A stretch of 64,000 nt of DNA from Rhodobacteraceae bacterium XHP0102 (lineage in GTDB: Bacteria; Pseudomonadota; Alphaproteobacteria; Rhodobacterales; Rhodobacteraceae), in assembly GCA_025751475.1 (NCBI GenBank), contig JAOWLD010000001.1:620001-684000 (forward strand), written 5' to 3'. Both the position numbers and the translations under genes were made by a program. Under the pieces are notes generated by a model. The model was given only the letters and a program-made list of their open reading frames with translations, was not told where the DNA came from and searched no databases. Shown in pieces: positions 19,076 to 28,000 of this stretch; position 1 is the stretch's first letter; the number at the start of each line of letters is the position of its first letter.

Positions 19076-19437
19076 TGGAAACTGGATTGGCCCTTCTCAT
19101 CGGTGTTCTCGTTGCGGCGGCGGTTTATTTGATGCTGGCGCGCAATGTGATGAGCTTTCTTTTTGGTTTACTGTTGATTTCAAACGCGGCGAATTTGGCG
19201 ATTTTCACTTCGGGCCGTCTGACCGAGGGCGCACCGCCCCTTGTGCCAGAAGGCGCGGATGCCCCTGTCGGGATCGTGGCCAATGCGCTGCCACAGGCGC
19301 TGGTTCTTACCGCGATTGTGATTGGATTTGGCCTTTTTGCCTTCAGCCTGATGTTGGTGTTTCGTGCCTATGCAGGGCTTGGGACATTGAATGGCGATGA
19401 AATGCGTGTGGCGGAACCTAAGGAGGATAAAGCGTGA
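19075..19437 (+). CDS. mrpC: Mrp antiporter subunit C (NuoK-like)
   Basis: A 120-residue, three-segment membrane protein homologous to NuoK. The conserved pattern is visible: YLMLARNVMSFLFGLLLISNAANLAIF in the second segment, and PQALVLTAIVIGFGLFAFSL in the third. Its ATG overlaps the mrpB stop by one base and its end overlaps mrpD by 4 bases. Confidence 0.92.
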   Translation: METGLALLIGVLVAAAVYLMLARNVMSFLFGLLLISNAANLAIFTSGRLTEGAPPLVPEGADAPVGIVANALPQALVLTAIVIGFGLFAFSLMLVFRAYAGLGTLNGDEMRVAEPKEDKA

Positions 19438-20984
19438 TCTGGACCCTTTCCGCCCCGCTTCTATTGCCTTTTTTCACAGCGATTATTGCCTTCCTAACAC
19501 GCCGCAGCGTGGCGGGAAAATGGGTGTCGCTCTCTGGCGCGGTTTTGCATTTAGGGGCGGCCCTGGTTTTGGTATCCGCCGTTCTGGATCAAGGCGTGAT
19601 CGCAGGCTCCTTTGGGGGTTGGGATGCGCCCTTTGGCATCGCCTTGGCCGCAGATTACTTGGGCGCTGCGATGGTGGTCATCACGGGGATCATCGGTGTT
19701 GCCGTTGCGCTTTATTCCTTCGCGGATATTTCAAAATCCACCGAGGCGCTTGGCTTTCATGCGTTGTTTCACCTGCTGTTGGCGGGTGTGACGGGCGCGT
19801 TCCTGACCGCTGACCTGTTCAACCTCTATGTCTGGTTCGAGGTGATGCTGATCTCAAGCTTTGGGCTTTTGGTCATTGGCGGCTCAAAGCAGGAAATTGA
19901 CGGGGCGGTGAAATACGTCACGCTCAATCTCATCTCGACCGTGATGTTCCTCACGGGTGTTGGCTTGCTCTACGGGATGACAGGCACGCTTAATATGGCG
20001 GATCTGCATTTCGCGGTGCAGGAGGTCGAGAACAAAGGGCTTCTGAGTGTCGTGGCGATCATGTTCATGGTGGCCTTTGGCGTTAAGGCCGCTGTGTTCC
20101 CGTTGTTCTTCTGGTTGCCCGCCTCTTACCATACGCCCAGTTTTTCGGTCTCCGCCGTGTTTGCGGGGCTTTTGACGAAGGTGGGGGTTTATGCGCTGAT
20201 CCGCGCCTTCACTCTGATTTTCACCCATGATCCCGAATTGATTGAAACGGTCCTGCTTTGGGTCGCGGTTTTGACTATGGTCACGGGCGTTTTGGGCGCG
20301 GCGGCGCAAAGCGATTTTCGCCGCATCCTGTCCTTCCACATCATCAGCCAGATCGGCTACATGGTGTTGGGTTTGGCTTTGATGACACCTTTGGGATTGA
20401 TCGGCGCGGTGTTCTATTTGCTGCACCATATCATCGTGAAGGCAAACCTGTTCCTGATTTCGGGCGTGGCCAATCGCATCGCAGGCGGCACGGAACTGGC
20501 GCGTATTGGCGGGCTATACACCCATGCCCCGCTTTTGGCGGTGTTGTTCTTGATCCCTGCTTTCTCGCTTGCAGGCTTTCCGCCGCTCTCAGGGTTCTGG
20601 GCAAAATTCATCGTCATTCGCGCCTCGCTTGAGCTGGAGATGTGGATCGTGGCAGGTGCGGCGCTGTTTGTGGGCTTGTTGACCGTGTTCTCCATGACCA
20701 AGATCTGGGCGGAGGCGTTTTGGACGCCGCATCCTGACGCCCTCGCGCCGAAATTGTCGCGCCTGAGCACCCATGACTGGCGTGCAATGATGTGGCCGAT
20801 CATCGCCTTGGCCGTGATGACGGTGATCATTGGCTTGTTCCCTGGGGTGTTCTACCCGTTTGTGGAAACCGCTGCGGATCAATTGCTCAATCCGACCGCC
20901 TATCTGGATGCGGTGCTTGGGCCTGATGCGGTGGCCGCGGCACAAAGCGCTGTAGGCCAAGCCGTGATTGTGGAGGGGAACTGA
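19434..20984 (+). CDS. mrpD: Mrp antiporter subunit D (NuoN/NuoM-like)
   Basis: A 516-residue, roughly 14-segment proton-channel subunit. Diagnostic parts are LYVWFEVMLISSFGLLVIGG with the key Glu in segment 5, FGVKAAVFPLFFWLPASYH with the channel Lys, and RRILSFHIISQIGYMVLGLAL. GTG start. The stop overlaps the mrpE start by one base. With MrpA it forms the two antiporter-like channels of the complex. Confidence 0.93.
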   Translation: MIWTLSAPLLLPFFTAIIAFLTRRSVAGKWVSLSGAVLHLGAALVLVSAVLDQGVIAGSFGGWDAPFGIALAADYLGAAMVVITGIIGVAVALYSFADISKSTEALGFHALFHLLLAGVTGAFLTADLFNLYVWFEVMLISSFGLLVIGGSKQEIDGAVKYVTLNLISTVMFLTGVGLLYGMTGTLNMADLHFAVQEVENKGLLSVVAIMFMVAFGVKAAVFPLFFWLPASYHTPSFSVSAVFAGLLTKVGVYALIRAFTLIFTHDPELIETVLLWVAVLTMVTGVLGAAAQSDFRRILSFHIISQIGYMVLGLALMTPLGLIGAVFYLLHHIIVKANLFLISGVANRIAGGTELARIGGLYTHAPLLAVLFLIPAFSLAGFPPLSGFWAKFIVIRASLELEMWIVAGAALFVGLLTVFSMTKIWAEAFWTPHPDALAPKLSRLSTHDWRAMMWPIIALAVMTVIIGLFPGVFYPFVETAADQLLNPTAYLDAVLGPDAVAAAQSAVGQAVIVEGN

Positions 20985-21463
20985 TGGGATTGTTTTTCTT
21001 CAACCTGCTTTTGGCGATTGCATGGGCGGGGTTCACGGGTGCGATGAGCCCACTTAACCTCGCTTTTGGTTTCTTGCTTGGCTATTTGGCTCTTTTATGG
21101 TTGGCGCCGTTTTTCCAATTGGACCGCCGTTACACCTTGGCCGTGTGGCGATGGGGCCGTTTGATCGTGATGTTTCATGTCGAGTTGTTCATCTCCTCCT
21201 TCCAAGTGATTTGGGATGTTATCACCCCAGGACAAAGCGCGGAACCTGCATTGGTGGAAATGCCTTTGGACGTGAAAACCGATATGGGCATCACATTGGT
21301 TGCAAATTTGATCTCTTTGACACCAGGAACATTGTCCATTGACGTGTCCGAGGATCGCAAGACGCTCACCGTCCATGCGATGTTTGCCACGGATAAGGAT
21401 GAATTGATCAAATCCATGAAAGACGGGATGGAACGCTGGGTGAAGGAGGCGGTTGAGCCATGA
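20984..21463 (+). CDS. mrpE: Mrp antiporter subunit E
   Basis: A 159-residue subunit with an N-terminal membrane hairpin (about residues 1-45) and a C-terminal cytoplasmic part. It carries the MnhE-typical segment TLVANLISLTPGTLSIDVSEDR near residue 105. It overlaps mrpF by 4 bases. The length is normal for the family. Confidence 0.92.
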   Translation: MGLFFFNLLLAIAWAGFTGAMSPLNLAFGFLLGYLALLWLAPFFQLDRRYTLAVWRWGRLIVMFHVELFISSFQVIWDVITPGQSAEPALVEMPLDVKTDMGITLVANLISLTPGTLSIDVSEDRKTLTVHAMFATDKDELIKSMKDGMERWVKEAVEP

Positions 21464-21774
21464 TTGAATCGGCATTTTTGAATTTTTCGCTGACCGTATC
21501 GATGGTCCTGCTCTTGGCGGGATTGATCTTTTCTTTCATCCGCCTTGTGGTTGGACCAACCCTGCCTGATCGTGTGGTGGCCTTGGATTTGATGACTGTC
21601 TTGATCATCGTCTTTTGTGGCATCTTCGCGATTTTGGAGGATAAGCCCGCATTTCTGGATGTGGCGCTTGTCTTGGCCTTGGTGGGATTTCTCGCCACCG
21701 TGGCCTTGGCCCGTTACGTTGAACGCTATACGCAACGTGAACAAAGCACGCGCGCACAAAAGGGGCAGCAGTGA
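21460..21774 (+). CDS. mrpF: Mrp antiporter subunit F
   Basis: A 104-residue, three-segment membrane subunit. The family motif is visible as RLVVGPTLPDRVVALDLMT near residue 28, followed by DVALVLALVGFLATVALARY. It is coupled on both sides by short overlaps. Confidence 0.92.
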   Translation: MIESAFLNFSLTVSMVLLLAGLIFSFIRLVVGPTLPDRVVALDLMTVLIIVFCGIFAILEDKPAFLDVALVLALVGFLATVALARYVERYTQREQSTRAQKGQQ

Positions 21775-22118
21775 TGGATTATCTGATCGGTATCGTTCTG
21801 ATGGTTGGCGCATTTTTTGCCATGGCCGCGGGTTTGGGCATTTTGCGCCTGCCCGATGTTTTGATCCGGATGCACGCCTCGACCAAAGCGGGCACGCTTG
21901 GGGCGGGTTTGGTGCTTTTGGCGGCTGTGGTCTATTTCCTAGATTGGGCCGTGACGGTTCGGATTATGGCAATTATGGTCTTTTTGATGGCCACTGCGCC
22001 AATTGGTGCGCATATGATGGGGCGCGCATCCCTGCGGGCGAAAGTGCCGCTTTATAAGATCAAAGCGCCAACGCCGAAAAAAGCCCCTAGCCAAAAAGCT
22101 GCCCCCGCGCGCGAATGA
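21774..22118 (+). CDS. mrpG: Mrp antiporter subunit G
   Basis: A 114-residue last subunit of the operon, with three membrane segments and the MnhG pattern GILRLPDVLIRMHASTKAGTLG. The C-terminal tail is Lys/Pro/Ala-rich. The ATG at 21774 overlaps the mrpF stop by one base; a GTG at 21771 is also possible. Its 3' end overlaps the convergent pssA gene by 32 bases. Confidence 0.9.
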   Translation: MDYLIGIVLMVGAFFAMAAGLGILRLPDVLIRMHASTKAGTLGAGLVLLAAVVYFLDWAVTVRIMAIMVFLMATAPIGAHMMGRASLRAKVPLYKIKAPTPKKAPSQKAAPARE

Positions 22119-22890
22119 TATTGCTCACAATCAGCGCGCCATAACCGCCGCAAATGGCCGCAAAAAGGGTCCACGGCGTAGAGAAGATCAGACCGACAAA
22201 AACCACGGTTACGATCATCAAAGGGGCAATGGACCAGCGCGGGATCTTCAATGCTTTGGGCGAGAAGGTTTTCAGCGTGGAAATCATCAAAATGGCCACG
22301 AGGCACAGCCAGACGGCACCAATAAACGGGTGCTGCATCGGCAGATCAAACCCCGCAAAGACCAGATACACGGGCAGAAGCCCAAGCATGGCCCCACCAG
22401 GCGCTGGGACGCCGATGAAATGGGGTTTGCTGTTTTCGACCTCTTCGATCACATCATCCAAATCGGGGGTATCGTTGGTGGCTTCCTGCTTTTCTGGGTC
22501 GGCCCGCATCACGTTAAACCGTGCAAGGCGCAGGCAGCAGGCCCCCGCAAAGGTCAAGACGGCGATCCACCCGAAGGAGCCTGTGCTGTTGAGCATCAGT
22601 TGATAGACCAAAAGCGCGGGGGCCACGCCGAAGCAGAGAAAGTCAGACAAACTGTCCAGTTCCGCGCCAAGCCGTGAGGTGGCGTTCAGTCGCCGCGCAA
22701 TCAACCCGTCCAACCCATCCATCACGGCCGCAAGCAAGATCAGAACCACGGCTGTTTTGAACCGCCCATCCATCGCAAAGCGGATAGAAGTCAGCCCCAG
22801 ACACATCCCTGTCAAGGTGACCAGATTGGGCAGCAGCAAGGCGAAGGGCACCCCTTCAGCCTCAGAATTGCGGGAGAACAGACGCTTCAT
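22087..22890 (-). CDS. pssA: CDP-diacylglycerol--serine O-phosphatidyltransferase
   Basis: A 267-residue inner-membrane enzyme that makes phosphatidylserine from CDP-diacylglycerol and serine. The CDP-alcohol phosphotransferase motif D-G-x2-A-R-x8-G-x3-D-x3-D is seen as DGLIARRLNATSRLGAELDSLSD near residues 60-82; multiple membrane segments follow. The ATG at 22890 is preferred over longer frames that would run into psd. It lies 10 bases downstream of psd, so the two steps of phosphatidylethanolamine synthesis are co-transcribed, decarboxylase first. Confidence 0.9.
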   Translation of the reverse strand: MKRLFSRNSEAEGVPFALLLPNLVTLTGMCLGLTSIRFAMDGRFKTAVVLILLAAVMDGLDGLIARRLNATSRLGAELDSLSDFLCFGVAPALLVYQLMLNSTGSFGWIAVLTFAGACCLRLARFNVMRADPEKQEATNDTPDLDDVIEEVENSKPHFIGVPAPGGAMLGLLPVYLVFAGFDLPMQHPFIGAVWLCLVAILMISTLKTFSPKALKIPRWSIAPLMIVTVVFVGLIFSTPWTLFAAICGGYGALIVSNIIRARGQLFG

Positions 22891-22900
22891 TGCGGGCGCC

Positions 22901-23581
22901 TCATTCTGGCGCTGCGGCGCTGAGGGTGGCAATAACGGTTTCCCCTGCGACCATGGTTTGCCCGATCTCGACCACAGGCTCCGCGCCTTGGGGCAAATAG
23001 ATATCCAAGCGCGAGCCAAAGCGGATCAGGCCAAAGCGCTGACCGCGCGCCATCACCTCATCAAACACGCCCCAGCACAGGATCCGCCGCGCCACCAAAC
23101 CCGCGATTTGCACCACCCCGTAGCGGCGACCATCGGGCAGCTCCACCGCGATCCCATTGCGCTCATTGTCGGTTGAGGCCTTGTCGAGCGAGGCATTGAG
23201 GAACTTGCCCTCGTGATAGGCCACAGCCGTGATCCGCCCTGCCGCAGGAATACGGTTCACATGGCAGTTAAAGACCGACATGAAGACCGAAATACGGGTC
23301 ATTGGCGCGTCACCCAACCCCAATTCAGCAGGCGGGGTGGCAGGTTCTAGCAGCGAGACAACCCCATCAGCGGGCGAGACCATGATGCCCGCGCGGGTGG
23401 GGGTGACGCGCTCAGGGTCGCGGAAGAAATAATAGACCCAAACCGTGACGCCGACACCGATCCATCCCAACGGCTCCCAGATCACGAACAGGACCAGCGC
23501 GATGGCCGCTGCAATCGCCACGAATTTGCGCCCTTCAGGATGCATGGGTTTGACAAAGGTGGACAGCATCGAAACCGACAT
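22901..23581 (-). CDS. psd: Phosphatidylserine decarboxylase proenzyme
   Basis: A 226-residue short-form (PSD-A) decarboxylase converting phosphatidylserine to phosphatidylethanolamine. An N-terminal membrane stretch (about 18-45) precedes the conserved [12 protein letters not shown] and the [18 protein letters not shown] segment. The self-cleavage site that makes the pyruvoyl group is visible as Gly-Ser in [10 protein letters not shown] near residue 192. First gene of the psd-pssA pair. Confidence 0.92.
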   Translation of the reverse strand: MSVSMLSTFVKPMHPEGRKFVAIAAAIALVLFVIWEPLGWIGVGVTVWVYYFFRDPERVTPTRAGIMVSPADGVVSLLEPATPPAELGLGDAPMTRISVFMSVFNCHVNRIPAAGRITAVAYHEGKFLNASLDKASTDNERNGIAVELPDGRRYGVVQIAGLVARRILCWGVFDEVMARGQRFGLIRFGSRLDIYLPQGAEPVVEIGQTMVAGETVIATLSAAAPE

Positions 23582-23656
23582 TCTGATTTCCCTATAAGGT
23601 TCAAATCTGCGCCTGCCTAATCTGCGCGCGGCGATGGGTAAAGGGCAATCTTGCCT

Positions 23657-24037
23657 TCAGCGGCAGGGCAGGGCAAGGCCGGTGTCATAGATCGCCCCTG
23701 TTGCATCACGATAGAGCCACAATTCATTCATCTCTGCGGTCCATGCGCCCAAATAAGCGCCAGTCTCCAGATAAAAGGTCAGCTCCCGCCCACGCGGGCC
23801 GTGTTGATGGACAAAATCCGCATCAAACCTTGTCTCGCCCTCGGCAAAGCGGGCGGTGCGCGCGTGATCTGGCCACAGATGGGGCAAATAGCGCCTTGGG
23901 TGATCTAGGATCACGGTTATGGCGCGTGCCTCATCGCGACAGTCAAGCGCCAAGCGCAGTGGCGGCGTGGAGGTGGCATAGGCCAACCCCACAACCGCAA
24001 GGCACAATGCCCCCCACAGCAGGGCCGCGGTCTTCAC
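23657..24037 (-). CDS. Conserved hypothetical membrane-anchored or exported protein
   Basis: A 126-residue protein with an N-terminal hydrophobic segment (residues 4-20) that could be a signal peptide or anchor. A soluble part follows with two cysteines (Cys33 and a penultimate Cys125) that could form a disulfide. I recognise no family. Its start overlaps the end of the DCC-family gene upstream by 4 bases, so the two are co-translated and may be functionally linked. Confidence 0.6.
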   Translation of the reverse strand: MKTAALLWGALCLAVVGLAYATSTPPLRLALDCRDEARAITVILDHPRRYLPHLWPDHARTARFAEGETRFDADFVHQHGPRGRELTFYLETGAYLGAWTAEMNELWLYRDATGAIYDTGLALPCR

Positions 24038-24420
24038 CGTCCCTGACCACGTTTGGCCTGCCGCCGCTTGTGCAGGGCATAGAGCGCGGGTGCTGCACCA
24101 TAGCGATAGGCAATCTCGGCCAAAAGCCGCAAAGGCGGCCAGGACAGCACCCGCGCCAAAAGGCGATAGCGCGGGATGCGCGCCCAGAGATCGAGAAAGG
24201 CCGCCATCCCCGCCACGCGCTGCCCACCACGGCGCAGATGCAGCGCGCGGGCGGCCTCATCCATGCTCAAACCCCAGTCGCGCGCACGCGCCGCCGTGAT
24301 CGGCACGAATTCCAGATCGGGGGGCGCGTGTTTTTTATACACACCCACCTCCCAATTGCAGATCGGGCAATCGGCGTTGAACAGCACTTCGGTGCGCTCT
24401 GTCGCGGCGGGCTTGGTCAT
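24034..24420 (-). CDS. DCC-family (DUF393) thiol-disulfide oxidoreductase-like protein
   Basis: A 128-residue protein of the DUF393 family, named for its N-terminal Asp-Cys-x-x-Cys motif, here VLFNADCPICNWEVGVY at about residues 12-28. A later AALHLRRGGQRVAGMAAFLDLWARIPRYR segment is also family-typical. The fold is predicted to be thioredoxin-like; the partner is unknown. It overlaps the next gene by 4 bases. Confidence 0.82.
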   Translation of the reverse strand: MTKPAATERTEVLFNADCPICNWEVGVYKKHAPPDLEFVPITAARARDWGLSMDEAARALHLRRGGQRVAGMAAFLDLWARIPRYRLLARVLSWPPLRLLAEIAYRYGAAPALYALHKRRQAKRGQGR

Positions 24421-24468
24421 GATCCACAGCTAGCGCGGGGCGCGCAAAAGTCAGCCCCGCATGATGGC

Positions 24469-24732
24469 TCAGACCATCTGCCACAGAAAATAGATCGGTG
24501 CGGCCACCGCAAAAAGCGCGCAAAACGCCTTTGCCGCGCAGGCGGCACAGCCCAAACTGCTTTTGGGGTCCGTGGCCGCCGCGATCTGGTTGAACATGGC
24601 ACCAATGGCATAGCCTGCCGCCTCGCGCTTGCGCTGCTCCTGTTGGATGGATGCCATGGCCGCATCATAGCGCGCCTGCAATGTCGCGCGGCTCAATTTA
24701 TTGGGATGGGTTACAAAGGTTTGGTCGTTCAT
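24469..24732 (-). CDS. Small hypothetical protein with C-terminal membrane segment
   Basis: An 87-residue protein: a hydrophilic, charged helix (about residues 10-45) followed by a Cys/Ala-rich hydrophobic C-terminus (GCAACAAKAFCALFAVAAPIYF) that should be one membrane segment. The CxxC at its base might bind metal or form a disulfide. The ATG at 24732 is chosen because GGAGA lies upstream; a start 4 codons earlier is weaker. No family recognised. It lies 48 bases upstream of the DCC-family gene. Confidence 0.55.
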   Translation of the reverse strand: MNDQTFVTHPNKLSRATLQARYDAAMASIQQEQRKREAAGYAIGAMFNQIAAATDPKSSLGCAACAAKAFCALFAVAAPIYFLWQMV

Positions 24733-24884
24733 GCCTGTCTCCAATTAGCCTGTCGTGGTCGTTACTTAGGGCGCGGATCAGAAAGGCAATTCTCTTTTTG
24801 CGGCGCTGTTCAATTCTGTGCCGCCACGCCCTTTGGCGAGTCTGCCTGGGCGTGGCGCATTGGGTTGGGGGCGGCATAAAGTTG

Positions 24885-24914
24885 TTGCTAAAAATTATAT
24901 ATAGTTTGTATCAT
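24885..24914 (+). promoter_or_regulatory. Candidate promoter of the autotransporter gene
   Basis: TTGCTA (24885-24890) and TATCAT (24909-24914) are separated by 18 bases in the most AT-rich part of this 312-base gap. Transcription from here would give a leader of about 120 bases carrying the GGTTTG repeats and the hairpin described next. Confidence 0.45.
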
Positions 24915-24938
24915 TCGCGCTGATCCGAAGTGCGCCAC

Positions 24939-25004
24939 GGGGTTTGATAGGGTTTGACGGGGTTTGACGGGGTTTGCGCTTGGTGCATCGGGGTTTGGGG
25001 TTTG
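24939..25004 (+). repeat. GGTTTG short repeats with 10-base period in the autotransporter leader
   Basis: GGTTTG begins at 24941, 24951, 24961 and 24971, an exact 10-base period with unit GGTTTGACGG. It recurs at 24992 and 24999. Copies are mostly preceded by extra G residues. The 10-base spacing matches one DNA helical turn, so the array could be a protein-binding array, a slippage-prone tract or simply leader sequence. Confidence 0.75.
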
Positions 25005-25020
25005 ATCTAGGGGCAAGTGC

Positions 25021-25044
25021 GCGTTTCCGCGGGCTTGGAAACGC
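25021..25044 (+). promoter_or_regulatory. Hairpin abutting the autotransporter start codon
   Basis: GCGTTTCC (25021-25028) and GGAAACGC (25037-25044) are perfect inverted arms around an 8-base loop. The ATG at 25045 follows immediately. The only Shine-Dalgarno-like bases (GGAA) lie in the 3' arm, so the folded leader would hide the ribosome site. Confidence 0.6.
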
Positions 25045-28000
25045 ATGACACAGAACACATCTGCCGCCCAAGCGGCGCAAGGCGCAAACGCCACGCAAAC
25101 AGGCATCCGCCAACGCAGCCTGCGCAAACACTGCCGCCTCGGACACGCGACTGAGTTGGTCTTCATCACCGCCCTTGGCACAGCCGTCATGATCGGCGGC
25201 GGGGCGGACGCGCAGACCGTGAATTATACGGACGGGCAGGATCGCACAGCTGGGTTTGTTGCTGACCCTATTAACACTTTTGTGTTTGTCGATGGCACGG
25301 ACAATGCCACCCAATCAGGGGTGATCTCTGGTGATGGAAACTTAATCAAACAAGGCACGGGCAGCCTGACCTTTTCGGCGGCCAACACCTACACGGGCAC
25401 GACCACGGTGAACGCAGGCACGTTGCGCATCACCAACAACAGCGCGCTTGGCACCACGGCGGGCGGCACGGTGGTGGCGAGTGGCGCGACATTGGAGATT
25501 GATGGAAACACAAATCCCGTTGGCGAGACCTTGACGCTGAACGGCACGGGCGTGGGCGGCGGCGGTGCCTTGCGGTTTACGGGGGCAGACGGTTTGCTTT
25601 CGACAAATATCATCCTTGGATCAGACACGCTGATCGTAAACGATGCGGCATCTTTGGTTATTAGCCTAAGCGCACCCACCAACTACACCATAACAGGGGC
25701 GAATCACGACCTGACATTCGGGGGTAATGGGCGGACAAATGTTTTTTCGGTTATCAATCTTGGGACGGGGTCCTTGATCAAAAATGGCTCGGGTGAGTTG
25801 GTCTTGAGAGGCGAGGCCAGTTTCACAGGCGGGCTGATTATCAAAGAAGGGTCGGTATTCGCGTCTGCAAATATTTTGTCCGATACCGTGCTGGTTCAGA
25901 TCTCAAGCGGCGCGTCATGGACAACAAACGCCACAGGCACCATTGGCAATCTCTCTGGTGCTGGGGATGTTACTCTTGGGAGGGGCGCCATCCTCACGCT
26001 TGGCGATGCAACGGACCGCATCTTTTCAGGGGTCTTAAGCAACACGGGCGGCATCACCAAACAGGGCAGCGGCACGCTGACCCTCTCGGGTGCAAATACC
26101 TATGCGGGCGCGACCACGGTCAGCGCGGGCACGTTGCGCATCACCAACAGCAGCGCGCTGGGCACCACGGCGGGCGGCACGGTGGTGGCGAGTGGCGCGA
26201 CATTGGAGATTGATGGAGCCACGAATCCCATTGGCGAGACCTTGACGCTGAACGGCACGGGGGTGGGCGGCGGCGGTGCCTTGCGGTTTACGGGGGCAGG
26301 CGGTTCGCTTTCGACAAATATCATCCTTGGATCAGACACGCTGATCGTTAACACGACGGGGAACAGAACTTTCGCCAATAACGCACCTACGACCCACACC
26401 ATAACGGGGAATCACAATCTGACATTTGGTGGCAACGGTGCGATTACAGTCAATTCCAACATCGAAATAGGGACTGGCGGCATCATAAAAACGGGATCTG
26501 GCCAATTGACCCTGTTTGGAACAAACACGTTTACGGGCGATGTTCAGATCAATCAGGGCAGGCTACTTATTTTTAACGGCAATGCGATTGCCGATAGCGT
26601 GCTTGTGCAGGTGGCATCTGGGGGGACGTTTGAGGTCCAAGATAATGAGACCGTGGGCAATGTGTCAGGGGCTGGGCGTATTGATTTGAACCCTTTAGGG
26701 GCAGGCAAGACCTTGACCGTGGGCGATGCCAGCGATTCCGAGTTTTCGGGAATTATCACTGGCTCCAATAGCAGCATCACCAAACAGGGCAGCGGCACGC
26801 TGACCCTCTCGGGCGCGAATACCTATGGCGGCACAACCACGGTCAGCGCAGGCACCTTGCGCATCACCAACAGCGGCGCGCTTGGCACCACGGCGGGCGG
26901 CACGGTGGTGGCGAGTGGCGCGACATTGGAGATTGATGGAAACACAAATCCCGCTGGCGAGACCTTGACGCTGAACGGAACGGGCGTGGGCGGCGGCGGT
27001 GCCTTGCGGTTTACGGGGGCAGGCGTTCGACTTTCGACAAATATCATCCTTGGATCAGACACGCTGATCGTAAACGCGGCGGGCGAGAACAGGAGCTTTG
27101 ACCCCGTATTTACTGCGGGCGCGCCGCCCTTCACCATAAGAGGGACGAATCATAACCTGACCTTCGGGGGCAATGGTCCGATAACTGTTCGCTCGGATAT
27201 CGATCTTGGAACGGGGTCCTTGATCAAGAATGGCTCGGGTCGGTTGCAATTGACGCCGACTGGGGTCGGCGCGGTGAATGTCATGGGCAGCCTGATCATC
27301 AATGAAGGGACAGTGCAGACGGCTGCAAGCAATCTGTCCGATACTGTTCTGGTTCAGATATCAAGCGGCGCAACATGGAACGCAGGCTCAGGCACCATTG
27401 GCAATCTCTCTGGTGCGGGGGACGTAAGCTTGATTGGCACCGTCACCCTTGGCGATGCGACCGACAGGACTTTTTCAGGGGTGATCAGTGGCGCTCGTGA
27501 CATCCCCGAAGAAGCCATCACCAAACAGGGCAGCGGCACGCTGACCCTCTCGGGCGCAAATACCTATGCGGGCGCGACCACGGTTAATGCGGGGCGGCTC
27601 AATGTGACGGGGTCGATCACCTCGGCCGCCACCATCAATGCGGGCGGCACGCTGGGCGGCACGGGCACGGTGGGCGCGGTGACGGCGCAATCGGGCGGCA
27701 CATTGGCGGCGGGCAATTCCATCGGCACGCTGAACACAGGCGATGTCACCTTGAATGCAGGATCCGTCTTGGAGGTCGAGGTTGACCCAAATGATGCCAC
27801 CCGCGCCGATCTGATCAATGCCACGGGCAATGTCACGATCAATGGCGCGACCCTGCGCCATGTGGGTGAGGCGGGCACTTACGCCCCCGATCGCACATGG
27901 CGGATCATCACCGCCACGGGGACCGTCACGGGGACATTCGGCGCGGTCGCGTCTGATTACACCTTCCTGACCCCGACCGCGATCTATGGCGCGAATTTCG

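Noticed and set aside
24939-25004. GGGTTTG repeats as a telomere-like or CRISPR-like element
   Set aside because: Copies are too short and too few, the spacing is 7-10 bases with no unique spacers, and the element sits in a gene leader.
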